This document shows, piece after piece, positions 9,035-16,866 of a stretch of DNA of 64,000 nt. The stretch spans positions 17,639 to 81,638 of the forward strand of contig CANMLX010000018.1 of NCBI GenBank assembly GCA_947498845.1, in the 5' to 3' direction. Each line of letters opens with the position of its first letter. Position 1 is the stretch's first letter. The notes under the pieces are model-generated. The model had not been told where the DNA came from and did no database searches. It saw only the letters and a program-made list of their open reading frames with translations. Made by a program: the position numbers and the translations under genes. The DNA comes from an uncultured Flavobacteriaceae bacterium (GTDB taxonomy: Bacteria > Bacteroidota > Bacteroidia > Flavobacteriales > Flavobacteriaceae).

Positions 9035-9035
9035 T

Positions 9036-9066
9036 TTTAATACAAATGAAAAAAAATGTAGCTTTG
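9036..9066 (+). promoter_or_regulatory. Bacteroidetes-type promoter of the BatA-like/pyrC operon
   Basis: TTTTG at 9036-9040 (-33 region) and TAGCTTTG at 9059-9066 (-7 region, exact TAnnTTTG) are separated by 18 bp, inside the spacing expected for the primary sigma factor of Bacteroidota. The start codon is 15 bp downstream of the -7 box. Confidence 0.65.
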
Positions 9067-9081
9067 AAAATAAAATAATAC

Positions 9082-11007
9082 ATGCAGTTTAAACACCCCG
9101 AACTTCTTTACGCTTTATTTTTACTGCTTATCCCTATAATTGTTCATTTATTTCAGCTAAGACGATTTAAAAACGTAGCGTTTACTAATGTCGCTTTTTT
9201 AAAGAACGTTGTTATACAAACACGAAAGAGTTCTCAAATAAAAAAGTGGCTCACATTACTTATTCGTTTACTCTTATTAGCTTGCATTATTCTAGCTTTT
9301 GCGCAACCCTATTTTTCAAAAAATAAAACCTTAAATAAAAAAACAGAAACTGTTATTTATATTGATAATTCCTTTAGTATGCAAGCCAAGGGTCCCAAAG
9401 GCGCTTTACTAAAACGAGCCATTCAAGATGTTATTAATAACATTCCTGAAAATGAAGAACTTTCTATTATAACTAATACCAACGTGTATAAAAACACAAC
9501 TATAAACGGCATAAAGAATGAGCTTTTACAGTTGGAGTATGCGCCTAAACAATTATCCTATAATGCTGCGCTTTTAAAAAGCAAAACGTTTTTTAGCAAA
9601 GCACCTAATAGCATAAAAAATCTCATTTTTATATCCGATTTTCAAAATAAAAATGAGTCTTTCAGTCCAGATATCGATTCACTCATTTCTGTTCATGCCA
9701 TTAAATTAGAACCTGTAAACCATCAAAATGTTAGTATAGACAGCGCCTATATTTCCAACACAACGCCTACTCAACTAGAACTAACCGTAAATTTGAAAAA
9801 TAGCGGAAATCCTATTGAAAACTTACCCATTTCATTACTCAATAATGAAAAGCTTATTGCAAAAACCAGTATTACTTTGGATTCTGAGGCTAAAACCTCC
9901 TTTACATTACCTGTTAACCAAGCTATTGATGGTGAAATTTTGGTTAATGATGCACATTTACAATTTGATAACGCGCTATATTTTAACATCAATACTGCTG
10001 AAAAAATAAACGTTTTAGCCATTAGCGATACCGATGCTCAATTTTTAAAACGCATTTACAATGATAATGAGTTTAATTATACATCTACAACACCTAATAA
10101 ACTAAATTACAACCTAATTAATACTCAAAACCTCATTGTTTTAAACGAGTTAGCGGCTATTCCTTCTGCTTTAATCACAACTTTAAAATCGTTTACAGAT
10201 AATGGAGGCGTTTTGCTTGTAATCCCATCAGATAAACTATCTGTAGATAATTACAATAGACTACTCTTAAACTATAGTTTAAGGCTTTCAAAATTAATAC
10301 CTCTGGAAAAACGTATTACCACTATAAATTACAACCACCCTTTATATAACAATGGTGTTTTTGAAAAACGCGTTAAAAATTTTCAATATCCAAAAGTAAA
10401 TACTTATTACAACCTTAAAACAAATGCTAACACTTCTATTTTAAGTTTTGAAGATGGCAAACCATTCATTACTGCTCATAATAACACCTTTCTTTTAACC
10501 GCTTCACTTAAAAAGGAAAATTCTAATTTTAAAAATTCGCCTTTAATTGTACCTACATTTTATAATATCGCAAAACAAAGTTTTAAGATACCTCAACTCT
10601 ATTATAGTATAGGTAAAACAAACCATTACGATGTTAAAACAACGATACAACAAGATGGTGTTTTATCTTTAGAAAATAAAGAATCTAGTTTTATTCCAAG
10701 ACAACAGACTTTTAACGATAAAATCGCTATCACAACTATAGACATTCCTTCCAAATCTGGTATTTATACTATTAAAGATAAAACAAAAGCTTTAAAAAAT
10801 GTAAGCTATAATTTTAGAAGAGACGAAAGTAATTTAAGCTATCAGGACATTAGTAATTTAAAAGGTATAACAGTTAGCGATTCGATTACTACAACTTTTG
10901 ATACACTAAAAAGTAATACCAAAATTAATGCCTTATGGAAATGGTTTGTTATTTTTGCATTAATTCTACTGCTAATTGAAATGCTCTTATTAAAATATTT
11001 TAAATGA
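9082..11007 (+). CDS. BatA-domain / vWA-domain membrane protein
   Basis: 641 residues. The N-terminus is the BatA (Aerotolerance N-terminal) domain: FKHPELLYALFLLLIPII, an amphipathic basic stretch, then a second membrane helix at about 57-74. A von Willebrand A domain follows with the MIDAS signature DNSFS at 95-99. Residues of about 185-300 look beta-rich and periplasmic, and a final membrane helix ends the chain (WKWFVIFALILLLIEMLLL). The family occurs in nearly all Bacteroidota; its role in envelope maintenance is not well established. Its TGA stop overlaps the ATG of the next gene (ATGA at 11004), so translation of the two is coupled. Confidence 0.85.
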   Translation: MQFKHPELLYALFLLLIPIIVHLFQLRRFKNVAFTNVAFLKNVVIQTRKSSQIKKWLTLLIRLLLLACIILAFAQPYFSKNKTLNKKTETVIYIDNSFSMQAKGPKGALLKRAIQDVINNIPENEELSIITNTNVYKNTTINGIKNELLQLEYAPKQLSYNAALLKSKTFFSKAPNSIKNLIFISDFQNKNESFSPDIDSLISVHAIKLEPVNHQNVSIDSAYISNTTPTQLELTVNLKNSGNPIENLPISLLNNEKLIAKTSITLDSEAKTSFTLPVNQAIDGEILVNDAHLQFDNALYFNINTAEKINVLAISDTDAQFLKRIYNDNEFNYTSTTPNKLNYNLINTQNLIVLNELAAIPSALITTLKSFTDNGGVLLVIPSDKLSVDNYNRLLLNYSLRLSKLIPLEKRITTINYNHPLYNNGVFEKRVKNFQYPKVNTYYNLKTNANTSILSFEDGKPFITAHNNTFLLTASLKKENSNFKNSPLIVPTFYNIAKQSFKIPQLYYSIGKTNHYDVKTTIQQDGVLSLENKESSFIPRQQTFNDKIAITTIDIPSKSGIYTIKDKTKALKNVSYNFRRDESNLSYQDISNLKGITVSDSITTTFDTLKSNTKINALWKWFVIFALILLLIEMLLLKYFK

Positions 11008-12257
11008 ACATACTTATAAAGTCTGCTACCATAATAGATTCAAAAAGTGAGTTTCATAACTCGACCCAAGATATTTTAATCGAACAAGGCGTCATCACCA
11101 AAATTGGATCCAAACTAAAAAACCCCAACAATTATCAAGAAGTTACATTAGAGCATCTTCATGTATCTCAAGGTTGGTTTGATAGTAGTGTGTCTTTTGG
11201 AGAACCCGGTTTTGAAGAACGTGAAACTATAGAAAATGGTATTAAAACCGCAGCACTTTCTGGGTATACAACAGTAGGACTAAATGCGAATACAAACCCT
11301 ATAGTAGATACGAGTTCGCATATCGCTTTTATAAAAGCAAAAGCAGCAAGTAAAGCCATAAACGTATTACCATTTGGTGCTTTAACCAAGGGAAGCAAAG
11401 GTGTTGACTTAGCTGAATTGTTTGACATGAAAAATGCTGGGGCTATGGCATTTTACGATTATAAAAAAGCGATAAGCAATCCTAACTTATTAAAAATAGC
11501 ATTACAATATGCGAATGGGTTTAATGGTTTGGTGTGTTCCTTTCCTCAGGAAAATAGGATTTCTGGCTCTGGGGTAATGAATGAAAATATAACTAGTACT
11601 TCTATTGGTTTAAAAGGAAATCCTGCTTTAGCTGAAGAGTTACAAATCGCTCGTGACTTATTTTTATTAGAATATACAGGAGGCAAACTCCATATTCCAA
11701 CAATTTCAACGGCTAAAAGTGTGGCTTTAATTAGAGAAGCCAAACGAAAAAAATTAGACATTAGCTGTAGTGTTGCCATACACAATTTATATTTTACAGA
11801 TGAAAATTTAACCGATTTTAATACCAATTTTAAAGTAAAACCACCGTTACGTACTCAAGGTGATATTGATGCTTTAATTGAAGGAGTTAAAGACGGCACT
11901 ATAGATATGGTAACCAGTGACCATAATCCTTTAGATATCGAACTAAAGAAAATAGAATTTGATCATGCCGCCTATGGCTCTATTGGTTTAGAAAGTGCTT
12001 TTGGGGCTTTACAACAGCTATTTACACTAAAAAAAACGGTGGATATACTTACCAGGGGTAAAAACAGATTCAATATAGAACCAGCATCAATAAACACGGG
12101 TAACAAGGCAGATATCACACTTTTTAACCCTAGTAAGAAATACACATTTTCTAAAAAACACATACACTCTAAATCTAAAAACTCAATTTTTGATGGACAA
12201 GCATTAAAAGGTGACGTTTACGGTGTGATTGCGAACAACAACGTAGTTTTAAAATAA
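11004..12257 (+). CDS. pyrC: Dihydroorotase-family protein lacking the HxH metal ligands
   Basis: 417 residues, amidohydrolase fold with dihydroorotase-type ends (ILIKSATIIDSKSEF at the start, KGDVYGVIANNNVVL at the end). Real dihydroorotases carry DxHVHLRxPG near residue 60; here the same position reads DSSVSFGEPG (60-69), so both histidine ligands are Ser (S62, S64) and the substrate arginine is Gly66. Later elements survive, including IHNL and TSDHNP. It may be inactive, a partner subunit, or work with altered metal binding. Role in pyrimidine synthesis is therefore inferred from family only. Overlaps the BatA-like gene and is followed after 2 bp by a small membrane protein gene. Confidence 0.75.
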   Translation: MNILIKSATIIDSKSEFHNSTQDILIEQGVITKIGSKLKNPNNYQEVTLEHLHVSQGWFDSSVSFGEPGFEERETIENGIKTAALSGYTTVGLNANTNPIVDTSSHIAFIKAKAASKAINVLPFGALTKGSKGVDLAELFDMKNAGAMAFYDYKKAISNPNLLKIALQYANGFNGLVCSFPQENRISGSGVMNENITSTSIGLKGNPALAEELQIARDLFLLEYTGGKLHIPTISTAKSVALIREAKRKKLDISCSVAIHNLYFTDENLTDFNTNFKVKPPLRTQGDIDALIEGVKDGTIDMVTSDHNPLDIELKKIEFDHAAYGSIGLESAFGALQQLFTLKKTVDILTRGKNRFNIEPASINTGNKADITLFNPSKKYTFSKKHIHSKSKNSIFDGQALKGDVYGVIANNNVVLK

Positions 12258-12259
12258 TT

Positions 12260-12595
12260 ATGACACAAGAGGATATAGAAAAGGGACGCAAAAATGCGAT
12301 TATAAGCTATATAACGGTTTTTGGTATTATAATAGCTTATTATTTAAATAATGAAAATAAAAGTTCTTTTGCCAGCTTTCATATAAGACAATCATTAGGT
12401 CTATGGTCAACATTAATCATAATTAATCTATCCATAGTTAGTAAGTTTGATATTTTTATGCTTAGAGCTTCTGTATGGATTTGTTTTTTCTCCCTATATA
12501 TTTATGGTTTATCAGGGGCTATTTCAAGAAAACCTAATTTAGTTCCTCTTGTTGGGAAATTTTATCAAAAAATATTTTCAAATATAGGACACTAA
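12260..12595 (+). CDS. Small DUF4870/Tic20-like membrane protein
   Basis: 111 residues with three hydrophobic segments (about 14-29, 46-62 and 68-87) and a conserved-looking SFHIRQSLGLW at the end of the first loop, a signature shared with DUF4870 and related import-component-like proteins. Function unknown. It starts 2 bp after the dihydroorotase-like gene and its stop is directly followed by the ATG of the esterase gene, so it belongs to the four-gene operon that begins at 9082. Confidence 0.65.
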   Translation: MTQEDIEKGRKNAIISYITVFGIIIAYYLNNENKSSFASFHIRQSLGLWSTLIIINLSIVSKFDIFMLRASVWICFFSLYIYGLSGAISRKPNLVPLVGKFYQKIFSNIGH

Positions 12596-13252
12596 ATGAA
12601 TACTTCTTTGTCTTTACAATACATTAAAAGGCCATCCACATTAAAAGAAAATGTGCCTTTATTACTTCTATTTCATGGTTATGGAAGTGATGAAAACGAC
12701 TTGTTTTCATTTGCTGAAGAATTACCCGAAGAACTCTTAATTATTTCGGCAAAAGCTCCTTACCCTATGGCGCCTTATGGCAATGCGTGGTATGCTATTA
12801 ATTTTGATGCTGAACAAGGTAAATGGAATGATAACGTTCAAGCAAAACAATCTGTGGATTTAATTGCTCAATTTATTGACGAAATTATAGCGACTTACAA
12901 AGAAGTTGATCCTAGCACTATTTCACTATTAGGGTTTAGCCAAGGTAGTATTTTGAGTTATGCAGTAGCTTTAACCTATCCTAAAAAAGTTAAAAATATT
13001 ATAGCACTTAGTGGTTATATAAATCATGATATTTTACCTAAAGACCTAAAAAATAAAGACTATTCTAATTTAGATTTCTACTGTTCTCATGGCTCTGTAG
13101 ACCAAGTAATTTCTGTAGACTGGGCAAGACAAACACAGCCATTTTTAAATAGTTTGAATATAAAAAATTCTTACACCGAATTTCCTGTAGGTCACGGTGT
13201 AGCACCTCAAAATTTCTATGACTTTAAAGATTGGTTAAGTAAACGTATTTAA
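12596..13252 (+). CDS. Phospholipase/carboxylesterase family alpha/beta hydrolase
   Basis: 218 residues, the length of the carboxylesterase/thioesterase (EstB, YpfH-like) family. The oxyanion-hole motif LFHGYGSDENDLF is at about 26-38, the nucleophile elbow GFSQGS at 113-118 (Ser115), the acid at D168 or D173 and the histidine in VGHGV at about 199. Cytoplasmic esterase of unknown substrate. Last gene of the 9082-13252 operon; the 285-bp region behind it holds several small hairpins and no gene. Confidence 0.85.
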   Translation: MNTSLSLQYIKRPSTLKENVPLLLLFHGYGSDENDLFSFAEELPEELLIISAKAPYPMAPYGNAWYAINFDAEQGKWNDNVQAKQSVDLIAQFIDEIIATYKEVDPSTISLLGFSQGSILSYAVALTYPKKVKNIIALSGYINHDILPKDLKNKDYSNLDFYCSHGSVDQVISVDWARQTQPFLNSLNIKNSYTEFPVGHGVAPQNFYDFKDWLSKRI

Positions 13253-13290
13253 AGCTTGTTAAGTACTGGTTATTTATTACAAAAAAACCA

Positions 13291-13311
13291 CTATGGACTG
13301 TAAGTCCATAG
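13291..13311. terminator. Hairpin downstream of the esterase operon, probable terminator
   Basis: CTATGGACT-gta-AGTCCATAG, a perfect 9-bp stem preceded by AAAAAAACCA and followed by GTTTGG. The T-tract is weak, so intrinsic termination is only probable. More inverted repeats follow up to 13537, including AACGAAATG/CATcGTTTCG near 13406-13434 and TTGTCATttcATGACAA near 13483-13500, giving a structured but gene-free 285-bp gap between the esterase and serB genes. Confidence 0.5.
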
Positions 13312-13537
13312 GTTTGGTTCGCAAACTGAAAGTCTGCTAGGTGAAATTACGTAATCAAATCTGTGTAAATTCGTGTAATTCGTGTCAAAAGTTTTTAGGA
13401 GCTAAAACGAAATGCACTAAAGTACATCGTTTCGACTAAATTTGAGACCAATGAAAGAATGAAATTCTTTTAAGAAGGTAGCTTGTCATTTCATGACAAA
13501 TGAAATGCGATTTAAATAATTTTTAGATTAGTTAAAT

Positions 13538-14761
13538 CTAATCCATTAAATCGATGTGTCTGTCGTGATAACCTAATAAGTATAACACCCCATCTAAACC
13601 TATACTGGAAATAGAACTTTGTGCGTTATCTTTAACTTTTGGTTTAGCATGAAACGCTATTCCCAGCCCAGCTAGATTAAGCATTGGTAAATCGTTAGCA
13701 CCATCTCCCACTGCAATAGTTTGCTTGATATCTATACCTTCTTTTTTTGCAATTTGCTTAAGATATTCTGCTTTTTTATTACCATCTACAATTTCACCAA
13801 GATATCCCCCAGTTAAAGCGCCGTCCTTAATTTCTAACTGATTTGCAAACACATAATCTATGCCTAGTTCTTTTTGCAGATAGTTCCCAAAATAAGTGAA
13901 CCCTCCCGATAAAATAGCGGTTTTAAAGCCATAACTTTTCAGCGTATCAATAAGGCGTCGTGCACCTTTAGTAATTGGTAAATTTACAGCTACATCTTGC
14001 AACACGTCTTCACTCAATCCTTTAAGCAGTTTCATGCGTCTTTTAAAGCTTTCGTTAAAGTCTATTTCGCCTTGCATTGCAGATTCTGTAATAGCTTTTA
14101 CTTGGTCTCCAACACCTGCTAATTCGGCTAATTTATCTATTACCTCTGCCTGAATTAAGGTAGAATCCATATCAAAACACACCAAACGTCTGTTACGTCT
14201 ATAAATATCATCTTCCTGGAATGCAATGTCTACATCTAGCGCTTTAGAGATTTGCATAAACTTCTCTGTAAACTCTGCTTTATTAGCTATCCTTCCCCTA
14301 ATGGATAACTGTATTGAGGCTCTTGGATACTCGTCTTCTTTTGTTAACGATATACGCCCTGTTAGCCTTTTTATAGAATCTATATTCAGGTTTTTTTCTG
14401 AAATTACTTTAGTGACTTCAGAAATTTGCTCTGCGGCCAGTTTTTCTCCTAAAATGGTAACGATATAGCGATCTTTACCTTGAAGCCCTACCCAATTTTC
14501 GTAATCTTCGAGTGTAATTGGTGTAAATTTCGCTTGAATATCTAATTCGTAAGCTTTAAACAATAAATCTTTTAATACCGCTGCAGACTTTTTACCAGAT
14601 TTAATTTCAAACAAAATACCTAAGGATAAGGTATCATGAATATTTGCTTGTCCTATATCCAAAACTTTAGCGCCATATTCTGCTAAAACATCTGTTAAAC
14701 TTGATGTTAATCCTGGTTTATCTTGTCCAGAAATGTTTAATAAGAAAATATCGTTAGCCAT
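13538..14761 (-). CDS. serB: Phosphoserine phosphatase with N-terminal ACT domains
   Basis: 407 residues. Residues 1-80 and about 95-180 are two ACT-like regulatory domains (ISGQDKPGLTSSL start). The HAD phosphatase domain begins at about 190 with FDMDSTL; nucleophile and acid are D197 and D199. Later HAD motifs are visible: SGGFTYF (motif II) and GDGANDLPML (motif IV). The enzyme dephosphorylates phosphoserine in the last step of serine synthesis; ACT domains suggest feedback by amino acids. Monocistronic, transcribed convergently to the esterase operon. Confidence 0.93.
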   Translation of the reverse strand: MANDIFLLNISGQDKPGLTSSLTDVLAEYGAKVLDIGQANIHDTLSLGILFEIKSGKKSAAVLKDLLFKAYELDIQAKFTPITLEDYENWVGLQGKDRYIVTILGEKLAAEQISEVTKVISEKNLNIDSIKRLTGRISLTKEDEYPRASIQLSIRGRIANKAEFTEKFMQISKALDVDIAFQEDDIYRRNRRLVCFDMDSTLIQAEVIDKLAELAGVGDQVKAITESAMQGEIDFNESFKRRMKLLKGLSEDVLQDVAVNLPITKGARRLIDTLKSYGFKTAILSGGFTYFGNYLQKELGIDYVFANQLEIKDGALTGGYLGEIVDGNKKAEYLKQIAKKEGIDIKQTIAVGDGANDLPMLNLAGLGIAFHAKPKVKDNAQSSISSIGLDGVLYLLGYHDRHIDLMD

Positions 14762-14825
14762 AATTTTATAATTGTGCTTTAAAAGCTGTAAAAATCATTA
14801 TTCTATTTGAGATATAAAAGTTTTT

Positions 14826-15068
14826 TTATGCAATGTTATTAATACGTTTAAGCTATTGGTTAGTAGGCTTGAGACAGGAAGTGTAAAAAATCAATTAGGT
14901 CTTCTTTTGCGAGGTGGACTTGAAATTGGAAATACACGCTATGGAATAGCGTATAATTTTATACCTAAAGCAGCTATTAAAATACCTAATGGACAAATAA
15001 TTGGCACAATAAATAACAGCTATCTTGGACTATCAATTGGATTTAAATTAGGTGGAAGAAAAATTTAA
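14826..15068 (+). pseudogene. C-terminal remnant of an outer-membrane beta-barrel protein
   Basis: An open frame of about 80 codons with no ATG; the only start is TTG at 14856. The end of the translation (NSYLGLSIGFKLGG, then RKI) alternates polar and hydrophobic residues and looks like the last strands of a Bacteroidota outer-membrane beta-barrel. Nothing upstream supplies the rest of such a protein: the frame begins only 65 bp from serB. I read it as the surviving 3' end of a deleted gene. It sits in the 377-bp gap 14762-15138, which otherwise shows nothing. Confidence 0.45.
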
Positions 15069-15138
15069 AAATTGTAGCTAACACTAGCTTACAAATAATT
15101 CAATTTACTACCGATTTTTAATTACTCACAATTGTATT

Positions 15139-15621
15139 TTACAAAAACCTATTGTGCCAACTCTCGCTAGCAGGTACTTCCCAATTATCATTAAACTCTG
15201 CAATATTGGTAACTAGGTTATTAAATACAATCGTGTTTTTTGAGACTGCTCTGTCTTTTGCCATCTTTTTAAAATCTACCAATGACTTATAAGCAATAAA
15301 ATCACCTTGCTTGTAAGACACATTCATTTTATCCATTAAATCAACATTATAGTCTTTCTCTAATTGCTGAATAAAATGTACTGAGGCATCTATAGAGCAC
15401 CCCGTAGCTGCGTTTAAATTTTGATTTAAACCTATTACTATAAAACGCTTATATTTTATAAGGTATCCCGCCTGCAAATCACTACCATGTGCTGTCCAGT
15501 TTTCTATAAACACATCTAATTTCCCACGTATCTCTTCTATTTCCTCTGGTGTTAATGAACGGTTGGCTTGGTATATCCAAACACGTGATTCTTCCTGTAA
15601 TGTATTAAAATCTACTAGCAT
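15139..15621 (-). CDS. Conserved Bacteroidota protein of unknown function
   Basis: 160 residues, soluble, no signal peptide or membrane helix. The family is widespread in flavobacteria and is often labelled ABC transporter ATPase in automatic annotation, but no Walker motifs are present and I see no support for that name. Visible conserved-looking features are ESRVWIYQANRSLTPEE near the start and a GCSIDASVHFI segment in the middle, with a Cys that could be functional. It is the last gene of the minus-strand group starting with the amidase at 20275, separated from the CCG-domain gene by a heptamer repeat. Confidence 0.7.
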   Translation of the reverse strand: MLVDFNTLQEESRVWIYQANRSLTPEEIEEIRGKLDVFIENWTAHGSDLQAGYLIKYKRFIVIGLNQNLNAATGCSIDASVHFIQQLEKDYNVDLMDKMNVSYKQGDFIAYKSLVDFKKMAKDRAVSKNTIVFNNLVTNIAEFNDNWEVPASESWHNRFL

Positions 15622-15636
15622 CTCTTTATTTTCTAT

Positions 15637-15678
15637 TGACTAATGACTAATGACTAATGACTAATGACTAATGACTAA
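15637..15678. repeat. Heptamer tandem repeat, six copies of TGACTAA
   Basis: Six perfect head-to-tail copies of TGACTAA (42 bp) occupy the 62-bp gap between the CCG-domain gene stop (15684) and the start of the downstream gene (15621). Because 7 is not a multiple of 3, every frame meets a stop inside the array on the plus strand. Perfect short tandem arrays change length by replication slippage. Confidence 0.95.
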
Positions 15679-15683
15679 AACTA

Positions 15684-16475
15684 CTATAATTCTTCTGAAT
15701 TAGCTATTAACTCTGCAATATCTAAAACTTCTATTTCGGTTTCTTTATTCTTTGCCTTAACACCATCTGTCATCATGGTATTACAGTACGGGCATCCTGT
15801 AGCAATAATATTAGGGTTTGTTTCTAAGGCATCTTGAGTTCTCAATACATTAACATCCATATCGCCTTTTTCTGGTTCTTTAAACATTTGTGCTCCTCCG
15901 GCACCACAACACAACGCTGTACGTTTGTGGCGTTTCATTTCAAAAATACTAGCTTTAGTACTTTTTAGAACCTCTCTAGGTGCATCGTACTCATTATTGG
16001 CTCTACCTAAATAACATGGGTCATGAAATGTAATGCGTTTTCCTTTGTAAAATTCTCCTTGGATTTGTAAACGCCCTGATGTTATTAGTTCTTGAATATA
16101 TTGCGTGTGATGTACGACTTCGTATTTACCTCCTAAACTTGGATACTCATTTTTTAAACAATTATATGAATGCGGATCGCAGGTTACAATCTTTTTTATC
16201 TCGTATGCATTTAAAACTTCTATATTCATCATGGCTTGCATCTGGAACAAAAACTCGTTTCCTGCACGTTTAGCGATATCACCAGTACAACTTTCTTCTG
16301 TACCTAAAACAGCAAATTCTACATGCGCTTTATTTAAAATTTTAACGAATGCTTTCGTGATTTTTTTGGCTCTATCATCAAAACTTCCAGCAGACCCCAC
16401 CCAAAACAATACTTCAGGCTGTTTTCCTTGAGCCATAAACTCTGCCATTGTTGGTACTTGTAATGCTTCACTCAT
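15684..16475 (-). CDS. Cysteine-rich (CCG) domain Fe-S oxidoreductase subunit, HdrB/LutA-like
   Basis: 263 residues with two CCG-type cysteine motifs: CYLGRANN followed by ALCCGAGG, and GCPYCNTM near the C-terminus. The family includes the heterodisulfide-reductase HdrB/HdrD C-terminal region and LutA/GlcF subunits, which bind a noncubane Fe-S cluster and reduce disulfide or accept electrons from dehydrogenases. The Fe-S membrane protein encoded at 16867-18174 supplies the cytochrome-like and 2[4Fe-4S] part, so the two probably form one complex. The upstream gene (16468-16836) overlaps its start by 8 bp. Confidence 0.85.
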   Translation of the reverse strand: MSEALQVPTMAEFMAQGKQPEVLFWVGSAGSFDDRAKKITKAFVKILNKAHVEFAVLGTEESCTGDIAKRAGNEFLFQMQAMMNIEVLNAYEIKKIVTCDPHSYNCLKNEYPSLGGKYEVVHHTQYIQELITSGRLQIQGEFYKGKRITFHDPCYLGRANNEYDAPREVLKSTKASIFEMKRHKRTALCCGAGGAQMFKEPEKGDMDVNVLRTQDALETNPNIIATGCPYCNTMMTDGVKAKNKETEIEVLDIAELIANSEEL

Positions 16476-16836
16476 GTTTTTTGTTTTCTGTAAGTTTCTC
16501 TTCTTCTCTTAAAGCGGCAAAATCTATTTTAGCAATTCTTATATAAATAGCTAGTCGCTTTATACCGTTATCCAAGCGGTTTTTAGGGCTTGTAATTTCG
16601 TATTCACTTCTGCGCAGCGCCTCTACGCCTATTAATTCTTTTTGTCTTTCTGTACAATAATCACAAAACACATTTTTTAGTTTTATACTCTGTACGATTC
16701 TGTCTTTAAACGTTATATCGGTATACGATTTTATTTGTAACGAATCTTTTTGATATGATTGCGCATAGGACATAAATAAACCTCCTACACTATATAGAAT
16801 AATAAAAAGCTTATATTTTATGTTAATAGCTTTCAT
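16468..16836 (-). CDS. Secreted or periplasmic protein with CxxC motif, unknown
   Basis: 122 residues. Residues 1-25 form a signal peptide or signal anchor (KLFIILYSVGGLFMSYAQ), followed by a hydrophilic domain with a single CDYC motif near residue 58 that could be redox active or bind metal. I recognise no family. It lies between the two Fe-S oxidoreductase subunit genes, overlapping the CCG-domain gene by 8 bp, so it is co-expressed with them; whether it is a partner protein is inference from position only. Confidence 0.65.
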   Translation of the reverse strand: MKAINIKYKLFIILYSVGGLFMSYAQSYQKDSLQIKSYTDITFKDRIVQSIKLKNVFCDYCTERQKELIGVEALRRSEYEITSPKNRLDNGIKRLAIYIRIAKIDFAALREEEKLTENKKHE

Positions 16837-16866
16837 TCGTTCTCCAAACCCCTAAAAACAAATCTA

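Noticed and set aside
15139..15621. ABC transporter ATPase, the name often given to this family
   Set aside because: No Walker A, Walker B or signature motif; kept as unknown function.
15637..15678. Possible CRISPR array from the regular TGACTAA repeats
   Set aside because: The copies are contiguous heptamers without spacers and no cas gene is nearby; it is a simple tandem repeat.
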